From Aurantimonas coralicida (GTDB lineage: Bacteria > Pseudomonadota > Alphaproteobacteria > Rhizobiales > Rhizobiaceae), in NCBI GenBank assembly GCA_011050685.1, contig DRFF01000142.1:1-47042 (forward strand): a DNA stretch of 47,042 bases. The letters are read 5' to 3'. The notes below the pieces were generated by a model. That model saw only the letters and a program-made list of their open reading frames with translations. It was not told the DNA's origin and ran no database searches. Both the position numbers and the translations under genes were made by a program. Below, one piece after another: positions 41,525-47,042 of the stretch (position 1 is the first letter of the stretch; every line of letters starts with the position of its first letter).

Positions 41525-41905
41525 ATGTCCGACCCGCGCGACGTCCCACCTCCGGTGGGCACCCCCCCTTCCCGGGAGGACCGCACCGTCATCGTCAACA
41601 ACGATCGCGTCGACGGTCCTAGGGGCGGCGGCAGCGGCGGCATGATCGCCGCCGCAGTTCTCATTCTCGTTCTTCTCATCGGTGCCTTCTTCCTGTTTGG
41701 CGACGGCCTGTCTGGCGGCGGAGACGCGGGCGACAGCAGCACCAGCGTCACCGTCGACACGCCGGACGTGAACGTCGAGGCACCCGCCGCTGAGAGCAAC
41801 GCAGCCCCGGCCGCATCCGAGGCACCTGCCGCCGCTCCTGAAGCTCCGGCCGAGACGACGGCGCCGGAAGCCCCCGCGGCCACCGAGCCCGCACCGGCCA
41901 ACTAA
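41525..41905 (+). CDS. Single-pass membrane protein with Ala/Pro-rich tail, unknown
   Basis: 126-aa protein: ~38 hydrophilic residues with a Gly-rich 'RGGGSGG' linker, one transmembrane helix ('[18 protein letters not shown]', ~residues 41-58), then an acidic Ala/Pro/Glu-rich periplasmic tail. AAGGAG is seven bases before the ATG. No domain was recognised. The segment '[16 protein letters not shown]' is a short beta-prone patch before the disordered tail. It sits between two terminator-like hairpins, so it is a separate transcript. Confidence 0.78.
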   Translation: MSDPRDVPPPVGTPPSREDRTVIVNNDRVDGPRGGGSGGMIAAAVLILVLLIGAFFLFGDGLSGGGDAGDSSTSVTVDTPDVNVEAPAAESNAAPAASEAPAAAPEAPAETTAPEAPAATEPAPAN

Positions 41906-42028
41906 GGCGAAGCGGTCGGCTCTCGGCGCGCAACTCGCGAGACCGAACCGGGCGTGGCGGTGGACAGTCGTTCTACCGTCACGTCCTACCGACCGTGTTC
42001 GGCACGAGGAGGCCTCCAACGCCTCTGT

Positions 42029-42049
42029 CCGCGTGGCCTCCCCACGCGG
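42029..42049 (+). terminator. Hairpin between the single-pass protein gene and dapF
   Basis: CCGCGTGG (42029-42036) pairs with CCACGCGG (42042-42049), followed by CCTCCTTTCATTT. A terminator for the upstream gene or a leader structure of dapF. A separate palindrome GGAGGCCTCC lies just upstream at about 42008. Confidence 0.55.
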
Positions 42050-42089
42050 CCTCCTTTCATTTGCCACCATGATCGGCCATATAGCCGCC

Positions 42090-43004
42090 ATGACCGAGAG
42101 CGCCGGCACCGCCGCTGAGACCGCCATCGCCTTCGCGCGGATGAACGGGCTTGGCAACGAGATCATCGTCGCCGATCTGCGCGGCACGAATGCCCGCATT
42201 TCGGCAGATGGCGCGCGTGCGCTGGCCACGGACCCTGCCACCCGTTTCGACCAGATCATGGCGATCCATGATCCCAAGACCCACGGCACCGATGCCTATA
42301 TCCGGATCATCAATCGCGATGGCTCCGAGGCAGAAGCCTGCGGCAACGGCACTCGCTGCGTCGTCAAGGCGCTCGGCGTCGAGACCGGCCGCACCGATTT
42401 CACCTTCGAGACCCGCGCCGGCATCCTGACCGCGAACGAACGGGCCGACGGCCTGATTTCCGTCGACATGGGCAAGCCACGCTTTGGTTGGCAGGAGATT
42501 CCGCTGGCCGAGGAGTTCCACGATACCCGCGCCATCGAATTGCAGATCGGACCGATCGACGCGCCGGTGCTGCATTCGCCGTCCGTTGCCTCGATGGGCA
42601 ATCCGCATGCGATCTTCTGGGTCGATCGCGACGTGTGGAGCTACGATCTCGACCGCTTCGGCCCGATCCTCGAAAACCATCCGATCTTTCCTGAACGGGC
42701 CAATATCTCGATCGCCCAGGTGTTGAGCCCGGAGGCGTTGACACTGCGGACCTGGGAGCGCGGCGTCGGCCTGACGCAGGCCTGCGGCTCGGCCGCCTGC
42801 GCCGCCGCCGTCTCGGCCGCGCGGACACAGCGGACCGGGCGCACCCTGACCGTGACCGTGCCGGGCGGCGATCTCCTGCTCGAATGGCGCGACGACGACC
42901 ATGTCGTCATGACCGGCCCTGCGGCGTGGGAGTGGTCGGGCCGCCTCGACCCGGCGACGGGCGCCTATGTCCGCGACGACCAGACCACTGCGGAACCCGC
43001 CTGA
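42090..43004 (+). CDS. dapF: Diaminopimelate epimerase
   Basis: 304-aa PLP-independent enzyme that epimerises LL- to meso-diaminopimelate for lysine and peptidoglycan. The two catalytic cysteines are present: C84 in 'EACGNGTRC' and C232 in 'TQACGSAAC'; '[13 protein letters not shown]' is the substrate-site start and '[11 protein letters not shown]' the mid-domain signature. In-frame ATGs at 42069, 42090 and 42141 are all possible; 42090 keeps a short leader before the conserved 'AFARMNG' but has a poor ribosome site. Stop overlaps the mtaB start (TGATG), as in other Hyphomicrobiales. Confidence 0.95.
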   Translation: MTESAGTAAETAIAFARMNGLGNEIIVADLRGTNARISADGARALATDPATRFDQIMAIHDPKTHGTDAYIRIINRDGSEAEACGNGTRCVVKALGVETGRTDFTFETRAGILTANERADGLISVDMGKPRFGWQEIPLAEEFHDTRAIELQIGPIDAPVLHSPSVASMGNPHAIFWVDRDVWSYDLDRFGPILENHPIFPERANISIAQVLSPEALTLRTWERGVGLTQACGSAACAAAVSAARTQRTGRTLTVTVPGGDLLLEWRDDDHVVMTGPAAWEWSGRLDPATGAYVRDDQTTAEPA

Positions 43005-44290
43005 TGGGCGTCGCCGTCGTTTCCTTTGGCTGCCGGCTGAACACCTACGAGGCCGAGGTGATGAAGCGCGAGGCGCTGGCCGCCGGCCTCGGCGAGGACG
43101 GCGCGGAGGCGATCGTCTTCAACACCTGCGCCGTCACCGCCGAGGCTGTGCGCCAGGCGCGCCAGCAAATCCGCCGGGCCCGGCGCGACAACCCAACGGC
43201 CCGCATCGTCGTCACCGGCTGCGCGGCACAGACCGAACCCGGCCGTTTCGCCGAGATGAGCGAAGTCGACGCGGTGATCGGCAATGAGGACAAGCTTGCC
43301 GCCGCATCCTATCGCGCCCTTCCGGATTTCGGCGTGGCGAAGGAAGAGAAGATCCGCGTCAACGACATCATGAGCGTGACCGAGACCGCCGGCCACATGG
43401 TCGACGCGATCGAGGGCCGTGCGCGCGCCATCGTCCAGGTCCAGAACGGCTGCGACCACCGCTGCACCTTCTGCATCATCCCCTTCGGACGCGGCAATTC
43501 CCGCTCGGTGCCGATGGGCGCGGCCGTTGATCAGGTCAAGCGCCTCGTCGCCGGCGGCTACAACGAGATCGTCCTGTCGGGCGTCGACATGACCAGCTGG
43601 GGCGCCGATCTGCCCGGCCAACCAAGGCTCGGCGACCTCGTCCAGGCGATCCTGCGACACGTGCCGGACCTGAAGCGCCTGCGGTTGTCCTCGATCGATT
43701 CCATCGAGGCCGACCCGGCGCTGATCGAGGCGATCGGCTCGGAAAAGCGACTGATGCCGCATCTGCACCTGTCGCTGCAGGCCGGCGACGACATGATCCT
43801 GAAACGGATGAAGCGCCGCCACAACCGCGACGACGCGATCCGGTTCTGCGAAGACATGCGGGCGGCGCGGCCGGACATCGTCTATGGCGCCGACATCATC
43901 GCGGGTTTTCCGACCGAGACCGACGCCATGTTCGAGAACTCGCTGAAACTGGTCGAGGAATGCGGGCTGACCCACCTCCACGTCTTCCCGTTCTCGCCGC
44001 GCGAGGGCACGCCGGCAGCGCGCATGCCGCAATTGCCCCGTCCGATCGTCAAGGAACGCGCGGCGCGGCTGCGCGAGGCCGGCGAAGCAGCCCATGCCGC
44101 GCATCTGGCCCAGCTGGTCGGCACGGCACAGAGCGTGCTCGTCGAGCGGGACGGCATCGGCCGCTGCGAGGATTTTACCCTGTGCCGTATCGACGACGGT
44201 CTCCCCGGCGAGATCGTCGACGCTATCATTGTCGAAGAACGTGGCGGCCAGCTTTTCGCCCGTGCCCTCCCGATTATCGAAGAGATTTGA
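43004..44290 (+). CDS. mtaB: tRNA N6-threonylcarbamoyladenosine 2-methylthiotransferase
   Basis: 428-aa radical SAM methylthiotransferase that modifies t6A37 of tRNA to ms2t6A. N-terminal UPF0004 domain cysteines in 'SFGCRLNTYEAE', 'FNTCAVTAEA' and 'VTGCAAQTEP'; radical SAM cluster 'CDHRCTFCIIPFGRG'; C-terminal TRAM-like region ends the protein. 'PHLHLSLQAGDD' and 'DIIAGFPTETD' identify the MtaB rather than MiaB branch. The ATG at 43004 overlaps the dapF stop by one base; ftsY follows seven bases later. Confidence 0.95.
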   Translation: MGVAVVSFGCRLNTYEAEVMKREALAAGLGEDGAEAIVFNTCAVTAEAVRQARQQIRRARRDNPTARIVVTGCAAQTEPGRFAEMSEVDAVIGNEDKLAAASYRALPDFGVAKEEKIRVNDIMSVTETAGHMVDAIEGRARAIVQVQNGCDHRCTFCIIPFGRGNSRSVPMGAAVDQVKRLVAGGYNEIVLSGVDMTSWGADLPGQPRLGDLVQAILRHVPDLKRLRLSSIDSIEADPALIEAIGSEKRLMPHLHLSLQAGDDMILKRMKRRHNRDDAIRFCEDMRAARPDIVYGADIIAGFPTETDAMFENSLKLVEECGLTHLHVFPFSPREGTPAARMPQLPRPIVKERAARLREAGEAAHAAHLAQLVGTAQSVLVERDGIGRCEDFTLCRIDDGLPGEIVDAIIVEERGGQLFARALPIIEEI

Positions 44291-44297
44291 CGTAACC

Positions 44298-46067
44298 ATG
44301 GCTGAGCAAAAAGGCTTCTTCCGGCGCATCTTTTCCTTCGGCTCCGACCGAGAGGAAGATCGCGTGCCGGAGAATGGTGAGCTACCGCGCCCCTCCGACA
44401 CCGAAGTCGGTCGTGCTGGATCGCCGGACCCGGACATGCATCCGGAGGCAGCAGCCAGCTCGGTCGCCGACAGCGAGGCCGGCGCCTCGGTGGAGGATGG
44501 CGGCGGCATCACTCCGCTGGCCGAAGTCGCGGAAACGCGTGCGTCGAGCGAGGCTGGCGACGATACAGTCACCCGCCAGACGGATACGGCTCAAAAAAAA
44601 AGCGCTGAAATCCTCCTAGACCGACAGGAACCGCAGCAAGCGGAATTCGATAGCCCGGACGAGACGGTGGATTTTTCATGGCTCGAGGCGCCCGAGCCGG
44701 AGGAAGCGATAGCGGAAAGCCCCGACTTTTCGTTTCTGGAAGAGCCGATTCTTCCCGAGGACGAATCACTGCCGCCCGTCGCGGGCGAACGGCGGGAATC
44801 CTCCGAGGCCGCCGACGCGGCGGCCCCCGTCGTCGGGCCGGCCTCCGAAGCCGATCATCTCGATGGGCATGTCGACGGGCAGGGCGACGATCTGCCCGAC
44901 GAGGAGGCAGACTTTTCCTGGCTCGACCAGGACTTGCCGGCGGACGACGAAGACGACGCGCTTGATACGGCGGAACGAATCGATCCCGCTTTCGACGAGG
45001 TCCCCGACGACGGCGCCGATCACCCGCTTCCCGCCCCGGCATCGCAGCCTGCGATCGCGCGGCCGCCGGTGGATCCCAATGCCGGCTTCCGGCTTCGCGA
45101 GCAGGCGGCGCCAGCCGCGCCCACCCCCGAGGTCCCGGCACCCTGGCTGCAACGTTTGCGCCAGGGACTGTCGCGCTCGTCCAACCAACTCTCCGGCTCG
45201 ATCGGCTCGATCTTCACCAAGCGGCGCCTCGACGAGGAGACGCTGCAGGATTTCGAGGACGTGCTGATCCAGGCCGATCTCGGCGTCGAGACGGCGCTGC
45301 GCATCACCGACCGCCTGTCGGAAGGCCGCTTCGGCCGCGAGATCGCCAGTCAGGAAGTCCGCTCGATCCTTGCCGACGAGATCGAGAAGACGCTGGCCCC
45401 AGTGGCGATACCGCTGGTACTCGATCTGGAAAAGAAGCCGCACGTCATTCTCGTGGTCGGCGTCAACGGCACCGGCAAGACCACGACGATCGGCAAGCTC
45501 ACGGCGAAACTTTCCCGCGCCGGGCTCGAGGTGACGCTGTGCGCCGGCGACACCTTTCGCGCCGCCGCCGTCGAGCAATTGAAGATCTGGGGCGAGCGCA
45601 CCGGCTCCGAGGTCGTCGCCAAGCAGATCGGCGCCGATGCGGCGGGACTCGCCTTCGAGGCCTACGACCGGGCGGTCGAGAACGACTCCGACGTCCTGAT
45701 CATCGATACGGCGGGGCGGCTGCAGAACAAGACCGAGCTGATGGCGGAGCTGGAAAAGATCATCCGCGTCCTCGGCAAGCGCGAGCCCGACGCGCCGCAC
45801 ACCGTGCTGTTGACCCTCGACGCGACCACCGGCCAGAACGCCCTCAACCAGGTCGATATCTTCCGCAGTGTCGCCGGCGTCAACGGGCTGGTGATGACCA
45901 AGCTCGACGGCACGGCACGCGGCGGTATCCTCGTCGCCATCGCCGCCAAGCACAAGCTGCCCGTCTATTTCGTCGGCGTCGGCGAGGGCATCGACGACCT
46001 CGAACCGTTCAAGGCGAAGGACTTCGCCAGCGCCATCGCGGGGACCGCGCCGGCGGCGGCGCCGTAG
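44298..46067 (+). CDS. ftsY: Signal recognition particle receptor FtsY
   Basis: 589-aa SRP receptor GTPase. Residues 5-14 ('KGFFRRIFSF') form an amphipathic membrane-targeting helix. Residues 15-~280 are a long acidic, disordered A domain with three copies of a short motif: 'DFSWLE' 125-130, 'DFSFLE' 143-148, 'DFSWLD' 205-210. The NG domain follows: P-loop 'GVNGTGKT' 388-395, 'DTFRAAAVEQL', 'DTAGRLQNKTELM', 'TKLDGTARGG'. A run of nine A (44593-44601) lies in the A domain. Partner Ffh is encoded about 5 kb away. The dapF-mtaB-ftsY order is conserved in the order. Confidence 0.97.
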   Translation: MAEQKGFFRRIFSFGSDREEDRVPENGELPRPSDTEVGRAGSPDPDMHPEAAASSVADSEAGASVEDGGGITPLAEVAETRASSEAGDDTVTRQTDTAQKKSAEILLDRQEPQQAEFDSPDETVDFSWLEAPEPEEAIAESPDFSFLEEPILPEDESLPPVAGERRESSEAADAAAPVVGPASEADHLDGHVDGQGDDLPDEEADFSWLDQDLPADDEDDALDTAERIDPAFDEVPDDGADHPLPAPASQPAIARPPVDPNAGFRLREQAAPAAPTPEVPAPWLQRLRQGLSRSSNQLSGSIGSIFTKRRLDEETLQDFEDVLIQADLGVETALRITDRLSEGRFGREIASQEVRSILADEIEKTLAPVAIPLVLDLEKKPHVILVVGVNGTGKTTTIGKLTAKLSRAGLEVTLCAGDTFRAAAVEQLKIWGERTGSEVVAKQIGADAAGLAFEAYDRAVENDSDVLIIDTAGRLQNKTELMAELEKIIRVLGKREPDAPHTVLLTLDATTGQNALNQVDIFRSVAGVNGLVMTKLDGTARGGILVAIAAKHKLPVYFVGVGEGIDDLEPFKAKDFASAIAGTAPAAAP

Positions 46068-46169
46068 CGCCAGCCCACATTAAAGATCGACAAGATTTCG
46101 GCGATCGCCGCCCGGTGGCCTATCATTTGCCGCGATCCCGAACGATATGAGGGCGAACACGGAGTGCCC

Positions 46170-46835
46170 ATGACCGACCACATCATCGAAGAAGAACCGA
46201 ATTCCCCGGCCCGCAAGGAGATGAACCCGCTCCTGAAATTCGCGCTGGAGCTCGGGCCGCTGCTGGTCTTCTTCTTCGCCAATGCGCGCGGCGAGCAGAT
46301 CGCCGACGCCTTTCCGGTGCTGCAGGAACTGGGTGGCCCGCTGTTCGTGGCCACCGCGCTGTTCATGGCGGCGATGGCCATCTCGCTGAGCGTATCCTGG
46401 GCGATCACCCGGACATTGCCGATCATGCCGCTGGTCTCCGGCGCGGTCGTGCTGGTGTTCGGCACGCTGACCCTGTGGCTGCAGGACGAGACCTTCATCA
46501 AGATGAAGCCGACCATCGTCAATGGCCTCTTCGCCGGCGTCCTGCTCGGCGGGCTCGTCTTCGGCAAATCGCTACTCGGCTACGTCTTCGATCAGGCCTT
46601 CAAGCTCGATGCCGAGGGCTGGCGCAAGCTGACCCTGCGCTGGGGCCTGTTCTTCATCTTCCTCGCCATCCTCAACGAGGTCATTTGGCGCTCGTTCTCG
46701 ACGGATTTCTGGGTCGCGTTCAAGGTCTGGGGCACGATGCCGATCACGATCCTCTTCATGATGGCGCAGTTCCCGCTGATCAAGCGCCACGCCACCGAGC
46801 CACTGGTCAAGGAGCACGTGACCGCGAAGAAGTGA
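46170..46835 (+). CDS. yciB: Inner membrane-spanning septation protein YciB/IspZ family
   Basis: 221-aa integral membrane protein with five or six helices. Family motifs '[18 protein letters not shown]', '[16 protein letters not shown]' and '[25 protein letters not shown]' are intact, ending with '[10 protein letters not shown]'. It is implicated in cell division and envelope synthesis in enterobacteria and Shigella (IspZ). The ATG at 46170 is preferred; a GTG six bases earlier is in the same frame. It follows ftsY by 102 bases as the last gene of the conserved block. Confidence 0.95.
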   Translation: MTDHIIEEEPNSPARKEMNPLLKFALELGPLLVFFFANARGEQIADAFPVLQELGGPLFVATALFMAAMAISLSVSWAITRTLPIMPLVSGAVVLVFGTLTLWLQDETFIKMKPTIVNGLFAGVLLGGLVFGKSLLGYVFDQAFKLDAEGWRKLTLRWGLFFIFLAILNEVIWRSFSTDFWVAFKVWGTMPITILFMMAQFPLIKRHATEPLVKEHVTAKK

Positions 46836-46856
46836 CGCCGGGCCAAAGGCTCGCCG

Positions 46857-47042
46857 TCAGAACTCGCCGATTTTGAGTGTTCGCCCATCGGGCATGACGT
46901 TGCCGGTAGCGCCGTCGGGATTGCCGAACGGCACCGGCGGCGCGCCGGCTTCCGCCTCGCGATCGTGGTTCAACGCCCAGTGGACCGAGGGAAAGGCCAG
47001 CTCGTCCCACGGAATGGCATCGAAAGCGAACATATCCACGGC
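46857..47042 (-). CDS. NUDIX hydrolase, C-terminal part (truncated by window end)
   Basis: Last ~61 residues of a minus-strand protein whose start lies beyond the window; the frame is open to base 47042. 'FAFDAIPWDELAFPSVHWAL' matches the C-terminal helix region of MutT/ADP-ribose-pyrophosphatase-like NUDIX hydrolases, but the NUDIX box itself is outside the window. It converges on yciB with 21 bases between stops. Confidence 0.7.
   Translation of the reverse strand, partial: AVDMFAFDAIPWDELAFPSVHWALNHDREAEAGAPPVPFGNPDGATGNVMPDGRTLKIGEF

Noticed and set aside
42008-42018. Palindrome GGAGGCCTCC before dapF as a regulator site
   Set aside because: Ten-base palindromes are frequent in GC-rich DNA and it is next to a terminator-like hairpin; no second copy was seen.
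42965-44572. 535-codon minus-strand frame opposite mtaB
   Set aside because: mtaB carries all radical SAM and UPF0004 cysteines, so the opposite frame is a shadow.

Overview
The window looks like a chromosomal segment of a GC-rich alphaproteobacterium, most likely order Hyphomicrobiales (Rhizobiales). This is an inference from gene order and protein style: ffh-rpsP-rimM-trmD-rplS-leuC followed by dapF-mtaB-ftsY-yciB, class III cyclases of rhizobial type, a DUF1236 protein and an sdhCDA operon. A family-level guess such as Aurantimonadaceae would be weak. No tRNA, rRNA, insertion sequence, CRISPR array or prophage was recognised.

Bases 1-17,500 are the accessory-looking part. On the plus strand lie the C-terminal part of a peptide-type substrate-binding protein and two permeases, joined by 4-base stop/start overlaps. 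They converge on a compact minus-strand run of eight genes (14034 down to 3081): three GT-B glycosyltransferases, a fused double-ATPase of the oligopeptide type (the presumed partner of the plus-strand permeases), a 901-aa ABC-exporter-like protein whose nucleotide-binding domain has lost Walker A lysine, Walker B acid, catalytic Glu and H-loop His and carries a roughly 330-aa repeat-containing insertion, a stand-alone cyclic-nucleotide-binding domain, an MBL-fold hydrolase and a soluble class III cyclase with altered active-site residues. A membrane class III cyclase with most catalytic residues intact is transcribed divergently at 14214. A GNAT-like protein, a polysaccharide deacetylase and a 58-aa acidic protein follow. 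My reading is a cAMP-responsive module tied to a non-hydrolysing ABC protein and to surface-glycan synthesis. It is the best candidate here for an undescribed system.

Bases 17,500-29,200 hold envelope and central-metabolism genes: RlpA-like protein, PhoD-like phosphatase, SleB-type cell wall hydrolase lipoprotein, sdhB, a queE-queD-queC operon for 7-deazaguanine synthesis, an App1-type (DUF2183) phosphatase, a secreted Ala/Pro/Thr-rich protein, small unknown ORFs with a decayed gene tail, and sdhCDA. The usual sdhCDAB operon is split: sdhB lies about 4.6 kb away from sdhA, with unrelated genes between them.

Bases 29,200-39,200 hold a GNAT acetyltransferase, a membrane diguanylate cyclase lacking the inhibitory I-site, leuC, an XRE regulator, a DUF2061 membrane protein and the translation/SRP block rplS-trmD-(ABM monooxygenase)-rimM-rpsP-ffh. 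Bases 39,500-47,042 hold a membrane-anchored endonuclease/exonuclease/phosphatase, an SH3/DUF1236 secreted protein, a single-pass small protein, then dapF-mtaB-ftsY-yciB and the C-terminal end of a NUDIX hydrolase. Both SRP GTPases, Ffh and FtsY, are encoded within about 7 kb.
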